Shown: positions 24,941 through 32,941 of the stretch, in pieces | Layout of the letters: each line of letters begins with the position of its first letter | Position numbering within the stretch: position 1 is the stretch's first letter | Assembly (NCBI GenBank): GCA_963787005.1 | Contig: CAWBBX010000026.1 | Location: forward strand, 1-64,000 | Source of the DNA: FEN-1297 sp963787005 | GTDB taxonomy: Bacteria; Bacteroidota; Ignavibacteria; Ignavibacteriales; Ignavibacteriaceae | DNA: 64,000 nt | Direction of reading: 5' to 3' | Position numbers and translations under genes: made by a program | The notes under the pieces: model-generated | The model's input: the letters and a program-made list of their open reading frames with translations, nothing else | Database searches by the model: none | What the model was told of the DNA's origin: nothing

Positions 24941-25615
24941 TTAGTTGAATCGATGTTCTAAAGTTAATTCTCTTTAAAATAATTTGAGGCATAGTGGTCT
25001 GCGTGCGGATCGGAATTCACTATGCCTCAAGGTGGGCTTAAAGAAGAGAGGCAACATTTTTTAATTTGTCGTAAGTGTAGATTAGATTAAAGGCAGTGGT
25101 TTTTCAAAGAATAATCTAAGCAGAACCAAAACCTTTACTCTAAGCTTCTTGCGCATTTCTCCCTTCAATCAAAAAAAAGAACAAAATTTATATCCCGAAG
25201 TTTAAACCGCTTTCGGGATTCCTTAAAATATTAACAATCTTCATTCCAAAAATTTTCTTCCGCTCTTTAATAAAAATATTGATAATTCCTTCGATTTTCG
25301 AAGAATATTTGCATCGTGTTTCCGGCATTCTTTCTCACTGCCGGCAATGGACATTAACAAGGTCTCGGTAATGAGAAATCTCTCGCATTTAATGTTATAA
25401 CAATGGATTGCCGTGCAGCGTAAAATTATTAAACAGTGGATTTTAAGTTAGTAGAATCGGCAGGTTTTTTCGATATTTTTGGCATTATTTTATATATATA
25501 TAAAATACAATTTTTTATTAATAATATTTAAGAAAGCTTACTTTAAAATATCCGATTGATTATCTTTACCTACATAATCTAGGAAGATCTTTTCAAATTA
25601 GTAAGAAAATCAAAT
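24941..25615. other. 675-base non-coding stretch
   Basis: No gene recognised. It holds a perfect 13-bp inverted repeat (24984-25030) and a hairpin ATCCCGAAG/CTTTCGGGAT around 25192-25219; the rest is AT-rich. It separates the met genes from the two-component pair and presumably carries that pair's promoter. Confidence 0.5.
24984..25030. repeat. Perfect 13-bp inverted repeat after metX
   Basis: TTGAGGCATAGTG (24984-24996) and CACTATGCCTCAA (25018-25030) are exact inverses around a 21-base loop. It may stabilise or terminate the metX mRNA, but no T-run follows. Confidence 0.6.
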
Positions 25616-27064
25616 ATGGATAAGAAATTCGATATCAACTTTGATTTGTTAGAAAAATTCAACGAAATGTGTTTTATAATTTCTTCCGAAGGTGAGATTT
25701 TATCGACTAACACATCAGTAGAAACGTCGCTGAACATTAATCCGGGACAAATAAAAGGAAGAAGCTTTTTCAAATTAGTTGAGCCTACGTTTGTCAACAA
25801 GGCACAGGATGTATTCAATAGGTGCACGGAAAGCATGGAAAGCGAAGAATTGATATCGAAGTTTAAGCTGGATTCAGAATCTCTTGACGTTAGTCTATTC
25901 TTATCTCCCTATAAGGATAAGTCAAATGGGAAAGAGGAGGTGCTCTGCTTTATACTTGCGCGCGACATAACCGAAGAACGGAAAAAAGATATTGAATTTC
26001 TTCGGTTTTATTACGTGGCTCAAAATACGGTGAATCCGGTTCAGATAACGGATTTACAAGGCAAAATGGTCTATGTTAATCCCGCATTTATTGAAGCAAG
26101 CGGCTATTCGCGGAAGGAGTTGATCGGGAAAAATCCTAACATATTCAGCAGCGGCAAGCATTCAAAAAAGTTTTGGCGGAGAATGTGGGATACGATTTCC
26201 AGCGGCAAGGTATGGTTCGGCGAGGTAGAAAACAGGAGAAAGAACGGCGATTCCTTTTATACACAACTGCTTATCTCCCCCATTATTGATAACACCGGCA
26301 GCGTTACCGGATTTTTCGGAATTCATCGCGATCTATCGGAAAAAAGGCTACTGGAAAAACAATTGATTCATACCCAGAAGATGGAAAGTATCGGTACTCT
26401 GGCAGCCGGAGTAGCCCACGAGGTAGGAAACCCGCTTGCATCCATTTCTGCTTTGGTGCAGGTTGTTCAGCGCTCTACAAGCGACGAATTTGCGAAAGAA
26501 AAACTGGAGCTCATTAAAAAACAGGTTACTAGGATTTCTAAAATAATTAGGGATCTCGTGGATTTTTCGCGACCTTCTAATTACGAACTACATCTGACGG
26601 ACATCAACCAAAATATTAAAGAAGCAGTGGAAATTACAAAAGTCGGTGCGAAAACCAAGAACATAAGTTTCGACCTGACACTTAACGATAAGCTCCCTCT
26701 GCTGCCGTTGATATCGGATCAAATTCAGCAAATTTTCGTGAATATTCTGCTGAACGCAGTCGATGCGATTATCGAAAAGGAAGAAGAAGGCACGTATACA
26801 AACAACGACAGTATCATTATAACAACTAACGTGGATGACGACAGCGTTTTAATTACTTTCACAGATACCGGGAATGGGATACCTGAGGATAATTTAACCA
26901 AGGTCTTCGAGCCTTTTTATACTACTAAAAAAGCAGGCAAAGGCACAGGACTGGGATTGTGGGTCAGCTACGGAATTATTAAAAGTTTTCAAGGAGATAT
27001 TAAAGTTGAAAGCATTGTGAAAAAAGGAACAACTTTCACAATCACCTTACCTATTCAACCTTAA
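25616..27064 (+). CDS. PAS-domain sensor histidine kinase (NtrB-like)
   Basis: A 482-residue soluble kinase without membrane segments. An N-terminal PAS domain (about 8-110) is followed by a PAS/PAC unit (about 130-245) with QITDLQGKMVYVNPAFIEAS, then a HisKA domain with phospho-acceptor His268 in AAGVAHEVGNPLASI. The HATPase domain shows NILLNAVDAI, FTDTGNGIPED, FEPFYTTKKAGKGTGLGL. It would sense a cytoplasmic signal and phosphorylate the adjacent sigma54-type regulator 17 bases downstream. The signal is unknown. Confidence 0.92.
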   Translation: MDKKFDINFDLLEKFNEMCFIISSEGEILSTNTSVETSLNINPGQIKGRSFFKLVEPTFVNKAQDVFNRCTESMESEELISKFKLDSESLDVSLFLSPYKDKSNGKEEVLCFILARDITEERKKDIEFLRFYYVAQNTVNPVQITDLQGKMVYVNPAFIEASGYSRKELIGKNPNIFSSGKHSKKFWRRMWDTISSGKVWFGEVENRRKNGDSFYTQLLISPIIDNTGSVTGFFGIHRDLSEKRLLEKQLIHTQKMESIGTLAAGVAHEVGNPLASISALVQVVQRSTSDEFAKEKLELIKKQVTRISKIIRDLVDFSRPSNYELHLTDINQNIKEAVEITKVGAKTKNISFDLTLNDKLPLLPLISDQIQQIFVNILLNAVDAIIEKEEEGTYTNNDSIIITTNVDDDSVLITFTDTGNGIPEDNLTKVFEPFYTTKKAGKGTGLGLWVSYGIIKSFQGDIKVESIVKKGTTFTITLPIQP

Positions 27065-27081
27065 CTTATTAGAGGATAAAA

Positions 27082-28437
27082 ATGGCCGAAAGAATACTTG
27101 TAGTAGATGATGAAGATATAATTAGAGAATCCCTTTCGTATGTATTGAAGAAAGAAGGATATTATGTGGAAGAAGCCCCGAACGGCAAAGAGGCTTATAA
27201 AAAACTTCTGGAAGAATCGTTCGATCTTGTTATAACCGACCTTGAGATGCCCGAGATGAAAGGTATTGAACTGCTTGAAGAAATTAAGAAGCTGAATGTT
27301 CAAACATCGGTGATTATTATTACTGCGTTCGGCTCGCTTGATACGGCCATAAGCGCCCTGAGAAACGGGGCAAGCGATTATCTTCTGAAACCCGTAGAAT
27401 TCGACGAGCTTCTGATTAAAGTAAGAAGGTTGATGGAAGTAAAAAACCTGCTGCTCGAAAACCGGATACTGAGGAAAGAGATTCAGAGAAATTTTGATTT
27501 TACAAATATCGTGGGAAAAAGCCCGGCTATCAAAAAGATTTACGAAATGATACAGACGGTTGCCGAAACCGACACGACCGTGCTAATCACCGGGAAAAGC
27601 GGTACCGGCAAGGAACTGGTAGCCAGGGCACTTCACTATAACAGCCGCAGAAAACAGAAGCCGCTCATCTCGGTCAACTGCGGCACTATCACCGAGAATT
27701 TGATTGAAAGTGAGCTCTTCGGGCATAAAAAAGGATCTTTTACCGGCGCTATTTCGGATAAAGAAGGACTCGTTAAAGCGGCCGACGGCGGTACCTTGTT
27801 TCTGGACGAAATTAGCGAGCTCCCTCTTCAGCTCCAGGTAAGACTTCTCAGAGTGCTTCAGGAGAAGGAATATACACCGGTGGGTTCTACTGTTACGCTT
27901 TCGGTAAATGTCCGCTTTATCGCCTCAACAAACCGGGATCTTAAGGTTGAGGTGGCAGAAGGCAAGTTCAGGGAAGATTTATACTACAGGCTGAACATTG
28001 TGGAAATCCACCTCCCTTCCCTAAAAGAAAGAGAGGAAGATATTCCACTTTTGGCGGATCATTTCCTGGATAAGTATAGAACAGAGCTGAATAAAAACCT
28101 CAAAGGCATCGAAAGCGAAGCAATGCGGGCGTTGATCGGCTACGAATGGAAAGGCGAGATCAGGGAACTCGAAAATATAATAGAGCGGGCCGCTATTTTC
28201 AGCAAGTCAGAATTTATAACGTTAAAAGATCTTCCTGAAGTCTTTAATACGAAATCGGGTATCACCGATTTTTCAAAGATGGGCTCGCTGGAAGATTCGG
28301 TAAGGAAATTTGAGAGGGAATATATTTACAAGGCCCTTGAAAATAATAATTTCGATAAAGAGAAAACCGCCGAACTTCTGAAAGTCGGCCTCTCCACATT
28401 ATACAGAAAGCTCAAGGAACTGGAAATTAAGGCGTAG
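27082..28437 (+). CDS. Sigma54-dependent response regulator (NtrC family)
   Basis: A 451-residue regulator. The receiver (about 1-120) has acidic pair D9-D10 and phospho-site Asp53 in ITDLEMPE. The AAA+ domain (about 140-370) has Walker A GKSGTGKE, the sigma54-contact loop as GSFTGA (consensus GAFTGA), Walker B GGTLFLDEI, and SVNVRFIASTNRDL. A Fis-type helix-turn-helix ends the protein (EKTAELLKVGLSTLYRKLKEL). It activates sigma54 promoters after phosphorylation by the partner kinase. Targets are not evident in the window. Confidence 0.94.
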   Translation: MAERILVVDDEDIIRESLSYVLKKEGYYVEEAPNGKEAYKKLLEESFDLVITDLEMPEMKGIELLEEIKKLNVQTSVIIITAFGSLDTAISALRNGASDYLLKPVEFDELLIKVRRLMEVKNLLLENRILRKEIQRNFDFTNIVGKSPAIKKIYEMIQTVAETDTTVLITGKSGTGKELVARALHYNSRRKQKPLISVNCGTITENLIESELFGHKKGSFTGAISDKEGLVKAADGGTLFLDEISELPLQLQVRLLRVLQEKEYTPVGSTVTLSVNVRFIASTNRDLKVEVAEGKFREDLYYRLNIVEIHLPSLKEREEDIPLLADHFLDKYRTELNKNLKGIESEAMRALIGYEWKGEIRELENIIERAAIFSKSEFITLKDLPEVFNTKSGITDFSKMGSLEDSVRKFEREYIYKALENNNFDKEKTAELLKVGLSTLYRKLKELEIKA

Positions 28438-28658
28438 AATACGTTTCTCAGTATTTGCAAATTTATAGTTGACATTGTCATATAAGAGAACAGTTTACCG
28501 TAACAAGTAAAAAATCCGCGAAATTTAGAGCTCAAAAGCCTATAATATTCGTTTTTTCGGCATTGAATCCTTTCGCTTATCAAGACAAAGTATTGGCACA
28601 CAAATAGACTATATTTTCCAGTCTTTTGTCTTCATCCAATTATTTTTATTATTTCCCG

Positions 28659-29015
28659 ATGAAAAGTATTTTATTATATAGTTACGATTTTACTATGTGC
28701 ATGAGTCTTCTCATGTATCTCCAGAACAGTTACAACGTGACCACAACTACCGATCTCGCTGTTCTGGAGGCTATGGTTGATAACTCAAATTTCGATCTGA
28801 TTCTTCTGGATACGGAGCCCTCGAAAAAAATTGAAAAATTCTGCGAGGACCTCCGAAAAATTAAAGCCGACGTGCCTCTTATTTTAACTTATGTATATGA
28901 GCGGCATAGTAAGGACTTTGATATAAACGTAAGGAAGTACGCGAATTCAGTTTTTTACAAGCCCGTTGATTTGAATGAGGTCTCGAAAGAACTTTCCGAT
29001 TTAATCCTTCAATAA
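28659..29015 (+). CDS. Degenerate stand-alone receiver-like protein
   Basis: A 118-residue protein with a CheY-like pattern: Asp51 in FDLILLDTEP matches the phospho-site and FYKPVD matches the conserved lysine strand. The N-terminal acidic pair is replaced by YSYD, so phosphorylation may be impaired. I start at ATG 28659 (MKSILLYS); an in-frame ATG at 28626 adds 11 residues that do not fit the fold. It lies 221 bases after the NtrC-type regulator and just before a UspA gene. Confidence 0.7.
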   Translation: MKSILLYSYDFTMCMSLLMYLQNSYNVTTTTDLAVLEAMVDNSNFDLILLDTEPSKKIEKFCEDLRKIKADVPLILTYVYERHSKDFDINVRKYANSVFYKPVDLNEVSKELSDLILQ

Positions 29016-29058
29016 CTCCGGCGGGATTTTTCCTTCTGCGGCTTCCGGGGAGGATAAA

Positions 29059-29562
29059 ATGTTAAACTTCCAAAACATTCTTGTTCCCACGGACTTTTCA
29101 GCCAATTCGGTTCAGGCATTACAATTCGGCCAATACTTTGCGAAACAAAGCAGAGCTTATCTTCACGTTCTTCATATAATGTCCCCGCTTCTGCAGAAGG
29201 GCCGTTATAATGAAACTCCCGATATAAAAATTTCCGAACACGCAAAGCTGCTTGAAGCAGAAGAGGAACTAAGGAGATTTATTAATAAGGTATCCTGCTA
29301 TAATGTAGATTTAGTGGAAGCAATAAGGACAGGCAAACCGTTCGAGCAGATTATGAGCTATTCGAAAGATAATCAGATAGATCTTATAGTAATTGCAACG
29401 CACGGCTGGACGGGCTTGTCTCATCTTATAACCGGCAGTGTTGCGGATAAAGTCATGAGGAATTCCGACATTCCAACTATATGTGTAAAATCCAACATAA
29501 CTCTTCTTGAAAAAGATAAAGGCGCTTTCAAAAATCCGTTCGCGGAAAATTGGGTCGGATAA
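29059..29562 (+). CDS. Universal stress protein (UspA family)
   Basis: A 167-residue Usp-fold protein. It begins FQNILVPTDFSANS and has the ATP-binding pattern G-x2-G-x9-G-S in THGWTGLSHLITGSVADKV, then NSDIPTICVK. It probably binds ATP and acts in stress survival. A strong GGGGAGGA ribosome-binding site precedes it. It follows the receiver-like gene by 43 bases and an inverted repeat follows it. Confidence 0.9.
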   Translation: MLNFQNILVPTDFSANSVQALQFGQYFAKQSRAYLHVLHIMSPLLQKGRYNETPDIKISEHAKLLEAEEELRRFINKVSCYNVDLVEAIRTGKPFEQIMSYSKDNQIDLIVIATHGWTGLSHLITGSVADKVMRNSDIPTICVKSNITLLEKDKGAFKNPFAENWVG

Positions 29563-29589
29563 AAATTTTTCGATGATCAGCGTTTTTCC

Positions 29590-29624
29590 AATCCGGTATT
29601 TCGTCATTTAGTTCCGGATTTTAT
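29590..29624 (+). terminator. Probable terminator after the UspA gene
   Basis: AATCCGG (29590-29596) and CCGGATT (29614-29620) are inverted repeats followed by TTATGTATTTT. Confidence 0.5.
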
Positions 29625-29634
29625 GTATTTTAAC

Positions 29635-29696
29635 GAACCCTTTCCGTTAGTTTATTTGCATGTGAAGCATGCGCAAAATTTATTATAAAAGGGTTC
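29635..29696 (+). promoter_or_regulatory. Hairpin covering the GNAT gene ribosome-binding site
   Basis: GAACCCTTT (29635-29643) pairs perfectly with AAAGGGTTC (29688-29696), and the 3' arm contains the AAAGGG ribosome-binding site of the acetyltransferase at 29702. An inner hairpin GCATG/CATGC (29658-29662, 29668-29672) caps it. Formation would hide the translation start. Confidence 0.45.
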
Positions 29697-29701
29697 TATA
29701 A

Positions 29702-30142
29702 ATGAAAAGCCATAATTTAAATCGAGATAAAATATTTATATCAACAGATAAAAATAAACTCGATGCGGGATACATACACGGATTTCTTACCGAAGCGTAT
29801 TGGGCAAAAGGCAGAACGAAGGAAACCGTAAATCGCTGCATAGAAAAATCCTTTTGCTTCGGAATGTATTATAAGGAAAAACAAATCGGGTTTGCCAGGG
29901 TTATAACCGACTTTACCATCATGGCATACCTTGCAGATGTTTTTATAGATAAAGACTACAGGGGTAACGGACTCGCCAAAGGACTTATCAGTACCGCCAT
30001 TGATCACCCGGAATTAAAAACCATAAGGAAATGGTTCCTGGTTACAAATGATGCACAAGGATTTTATGAAAAACTCGGATTCAAAGGTCTCAGCCGGCCT
30101 GATAAAATGATGGAACTGGTCAGGGTTCAAACGGCCGGCTAA
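29702..30142 (+). CDS. GNAT-family N-acetyltransferase
   Basis: A 146-residue acetyltransferase of the small GNAT type. Residues around 50-100 hold the core: YYKEKQIGFARVITD, AYLADVFIDKDYRGNGLAKGLI with the acetyl-CoA loop (RGNGLAKG), and FYEKLGFKGLSRPDKMM at the end. The acceptor is unknown. It converges with the aldo/keto reductase gene, the stops only 4 bases apart. Confidence 0.87.
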   Translation: MKSHNLNRDKIFISTDKNKLDAGYIHGFLTEAYWAKGRTKETVNRCIEKSFCFGMYYKEKQIGFARVITDFTIMAYLADVFIDKDYRGNGLAKGLISTAIDHPELKTIRKWFLVTNDAQGFYEKLGFKGLSRPDKMMELVRVQTAG

Positions 30143-30146
30143 TACC

Positions 30147-31142
30147 TTATCCCTGCCTTTCCATCAGTTCAACGAGCTTAAATAATTTTTCATCGTAAAG
30201 CACGTGCATCGATTCCACAAATTTCACCGGTAGATCGACGGATACCGCATCACAATTGGATTCGGCTTGTTCGGGAGTCTTGATGCCAGGAATTACCGTT
30301 GATATTTCCGGATGTGCGGTTATGAACGCAAGGCTCAAAGCAGTTTTTGAGACGTTAAGCTTTTCCGCGAATGTCCAGACTTCCTCAAGTGCGTCCAGTG
30401 ATTCGGATAGAATTTGCGGAGTAAGTCGGAATACACGGTGATCATTTTTATCGAACCGGGTATTTTTATTAAACTTTCCGGTAAGTAGACCGAACTGCAG
30501 AGGCATTCTTGCGATCATCCCGTACTTCGCATCGCCGGCATCTTTAATTACTTTCAGACCTTTTTGATTGATAATGTTGAACACGATTTGGAAACCGTCT
30601 GCCAGATTATTCTTCATAAGATAATCCGCTTCAGGTCCCGGGTAAAAAGTATTAAGCGACAATCCCCAGTATCTTATCTTCCCTTCTTCCTTAAGCTGCT
30701 GCATCGCCTCGATGCATTCACCGTTCTCAAGGTGCTGCATTCTAGCTGAATGAAGCTGGTAAAAATCAATCGTATCTCTTTTCAATCTTTTAAGGCTTTC
30801 TTCGCATGCTTTCAGTATGTGTTCTTTCGAATAGTCTAAATAAATAGAATTGTCTTCCTTGAGCCTGTGCCCTACCTTGGTCGCGATAATAACATCTTTT
30901 TTAACCCTCAGCACCTTACCTAGTAATTCCTCCGAATGACCCAGGCCGTAAAAATCCGCGGTATCGTAAAATGTTACTCCGAGATCATATGCTTTAAGCA
31001 GAGCCTCTTCCGATTTCTCATCGTTTACTTCACCCCATCCTATCGGGATATCGCCGGCCATCGAAGGTCCGCCGATGCCCCATGCCCCGAATCCGATCTC
31101 CGAAACATTTAGATCTGTCTTTCCGAATTTTCTGTATTTCAT
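30147..31142 (-). CDS. Aldo/keto reductase
   Basis: A 331-residue NAD(P)H-dependent oxidoreductase of the (beta/alpha)8 type. Catalytic residues are visible: Asp and Tyr in YDTADFYGLGHSE, Lys in VIIATKVGH and His in DFYQLHSA. The cofactor site is in STVIPGIKTPEQAESN. It resembles the general-aldehyde or sugar-reducing branch near YghZ/Tas. The substrate cannot be assigned. It is transcribed alone. Confidence 0.9.
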   Translation of the reverse strand: MKYRKFGKTDLNVSEIGFGAWGIGGPSMAGDIPIGWGEVNDEKSEEALLKAYDLGVTFYDTADFYGLGHSEELLGKVLRVKKDVIIATKVGHRLKEDNSIYLDYSKEHILKACEESLKRLKRDTIDFYQLHSARMQHLENGECIEAMQQLKEEGKIRYWGLSLNTFYPGPEADYLMKNNLADGFQIVFNIINQKGLKVIKDAGDAKYGMIARMPLQFGLLTGKFNKNTRFDKNDHRVFRLTPQILSESLDALEEVWTFAEKLNVSKTALSLAFITAHPEISTVIPGIKTPEQAESNCDAVSVDLPVKFVESMHVLYDEKLFKLVELMERQG

Positions 31143-31185
31143 TTTTTATTCCATGAATTAATTTTAATAATTCGCACCGGACTAT

Positions 31186-31245
31186 ATGAGACTTTGTGAT
31201 AATGATAGCTTCACTTAGTCACACAAAATTCACAAGAAGTCTCAT
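31186..31245. repeat. Inverted repeat between the NUDIX and aldo/keto reductase genes
   Basis: ATGAGACTT (31186-31194) and AAGTCTCAT (31237-31245) are exact inverses, flanked inside by TGTGA and TTCACA. Probable terminator of the NUDIX gene or a member of the small hairpin family also seen near 17.8 and 32.9 kb. Confidence 0.45.
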
Positions 31246-31268
31246 TACGTTTATTGTATAATAATCTG

Positions 31269-31895
31269 TCAGTCAAAATCCGCTTTCTGCTCTCCGCTTC
31301 TTTTATATTCGAAGAACAGTTTTAACTGGGATTCTTTTGTCCTTGCAACAGAAAGCACAGGGATATTATCTTCTGCGAAGAAGTCGACGCCGTCAGTCTC
31401 TATACTCAGCTTTTTCTTTCCACCCTTCAGCTCGCACAGAAAGAAAATCTTGTATATATGAAAAGGGAAAGGCGGAGTGTGCCCCTGCTTGTCACGGTCG
31501 TATACAGCCAGCACTTGAATTGCCTCTGTAATAAATCCGGATTCCTCGAACACTTCACGTTCAACCGACTCTTTCGGTGATTCGTTAGGATCCGCCCAGC
31601 CGCCGGGCAGAGTCCAGCCTCCGTCTGATTTTTCTTTAACCAGCAATACTTTGTCGTCTTTAAATACCACTCCTCGTACATCTATTTTCGGAGTGGCATA
31701 TCCGGCCTGTTCGGTAAACAAACCGAGAATCTTTTCAAATTCGGTCTCAGAATATTCCGCCATCATCTCAGCCGCAATCCCGCGGATTTGTTTGTAGCGT
31801 TCTATTTCAAATTTATTTTCCGAGTAAGTCAGCCCGTCCTGAGATATAGCCTGCAGGTCCTTCGCCCATTTAAGCCATTTAATTTTGCTTTCCAA
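31269..31895 (-). CDS. NUDIX hydrolase
   Basis: Hydrolyses a nucleoside-diphosphate-linked substrate. The NUDIX box is complete: GWADPNESPKESVEREVFEESGF. An N-terminal helical domain of about 60 residues (KWLKWAKDLQAISQDGLTYSENKFEIERY) is the NUDIX_N2 type seen in ADP-ribose or TDP-sugar pyrophosphatase-like enzymes. I start at TTG 31895 (reading LESKIKWLKW), which has GAGGAAGG at good spacing and gives 208 residues; a longer reading to 32132 would overlap the divergent gene and adds no conserved sequence. Transcribed divergently from the DUF2279-like gene. Confidence 0.85.
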   Translation of the reverse strand: MESKIKWLKWAKDLQAISQDGLTYSENKFEIERYKQIRGIAAEMMAEYSETEFEKILGLFTEQAGYATPKIDVRGVVFKDDKVLLVKEKSDGGWTLPGGWADPNESPKESVEREVFEESGFITEAIQVLAVYDRDKQGHTPPFPFHIYKIFFLCELKGGKKKLSIETDGVDFFAEDNIPVLSVARTKESQLKLFFEYKRSGEQKADFD

Positions 31896-31999
31896 TTTTT
31901 CCTTCCTCTTAATTAATATAAACCGCCAATAACCTTCGGCCGAACTCTCTTTCCTTTTAATAATTATGTATCTATTTTGATTGAAATCGATACTTCTTA

Positions 32000-32872
32000 A
32001 TGTCAAATATAGACAAAATGAAAAGAAGATTCTTATTGACTGCGGTTGTATTTCTTTTAATGATGAAATGCATTTTACCGCAAACCTCGTCGGATACGGT
32101 AAAAAGTAACATCGATTGGGGAAGGCTGGCAATTGTAGGAGGCGTTACCGCTGCTTGGTTTACTTTCGGCTATGTTGTACAGAATAATCTCTGGTGGAAA
32201 GGCGATAAAAGTAAATTCCACTTCGAATGGAGGCACGACTGGACATACGCTCTCGGCGAGGATAAATTCGGTCATTTCTTTTTTCCTTACCTTCTTACAA
32301 ATATTTATTCTCAGGCTTTCGAGTGGACCGGAATGAACAAAAGCAAAAGCCTGTTGTACGCCGCTTCATTTTCTCTCTTCTACGAAACTTTCGTTGAAAT
32401 ACGCGATGGTTTCTCAAAACAATGGGGCTTCAGCTGGGGAGATTTTTCAGCAGATTTTCTCGGCGCATTCTACCCGGTTCTTCAGAATAAAATCCCGGTT
32501 CTGAAAAATTTCAACTTTAAGATAAGCTTCTATCCTTCGGAGAGATTTAGAAACGGATCCAACAAAGTTATTTTTGACGATTACGAGAGCACTTACGACT
32601 GGCTCAGCGTTAATGTACATAACCTGCTCCCAATAAGCTGGCGAAAGTATTACCCGGCTTTTATAAATATTGCAGTTGGGCACAGCGTTAAGAAGTTAGA
32701 TACCGAAGACAGGCATCACGAGTTCTACATAGGACTTGATTGGAATTTAAAGGCGCTGCCGGGAAACGGATGGTTCGCAAAACTCCTCAAGAGAAATCTG
32801 AATTATTATCACCTCCCCGCTCCCGCGATAAAAATTTACAGGGGAACCGTGTGGTATGGTTTGAAGTTTTAG
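32000..32872 (+). CDS. DUF2279-like exported protein (YfiM type)
   Basis: A 290-residue protein with an N-terminal signal or anchor (residues 7-28, KRRFLLTAVVFLLMMKCILP) and a second hydrophobic stretch at about 44-62. DKFGHFFFPYLLTNIYSQAFEWTG and WGDFSADFLGAFYPVLQ match the DUF2279/YfiM pattern, a family of exported proteins of unknown function. The C-terminal third has alternating strands and may be periplasmic or barrel-like. The start could also be ATG 32018. Confidence 0.7.
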   Translation: MSNIDKMKRRFLLTAVVFLLMMKCILPQTSSDTVKSNIDWGRLAIVGGVTAAWFTFGYVVQNNLWWKGDKSKFHFEWRHDWTYALGEDKFGHFFFPYLLTNIYSQAFEWTGMNKSKSLLYAASFSLFYETFVEIRDGFSKQWGFSWGDFSADFLGAFYPVLQNKIPVLKNFNFKISFYPSERFRNGSNKVIFDDYESTYDWLSVNVHNLLPISWRKYYPAFINIAVGHSVKKLDTEDRHHEFYIGLDWNLKALPGNGWFAKLLKRNLNYYHLPAPAIKIYRGTVWYGLKF

Positions 32873-32884
32873 TATCTCTTTGCG

Positions 32885-32935
32885 CCTCAGTGTCTTTGCG
32901 GTAATATTCACCGCAGAGGCGCGAAGACGCTGAGG
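32885..32935. repeat. REP-like hairpin between convergent genes
   Basis: CCTCAGTGTCTT-TGCGGT (32885-32902) pairs with ACCGCA (32910-32915) and AAGACGCTGAGG (32924-32935), one G-U, with an 8-base bulge. The text CTTTGCG/CGCAGAGGCGC is typical of small dispersed hairpins in many genomes; here it probably also serves as a bidirectional terminator. Confidence 0.6.
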
Positions 32936-32941
32936 AATATT

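Noticed and set aside
28588..28612. TTGGCAC resembling a sigma54 -24 element upstream of the receiver-like gene
   Set aside because: The -12 position reads TAGA instead of TTGC, so no proper sigma54 promoter.
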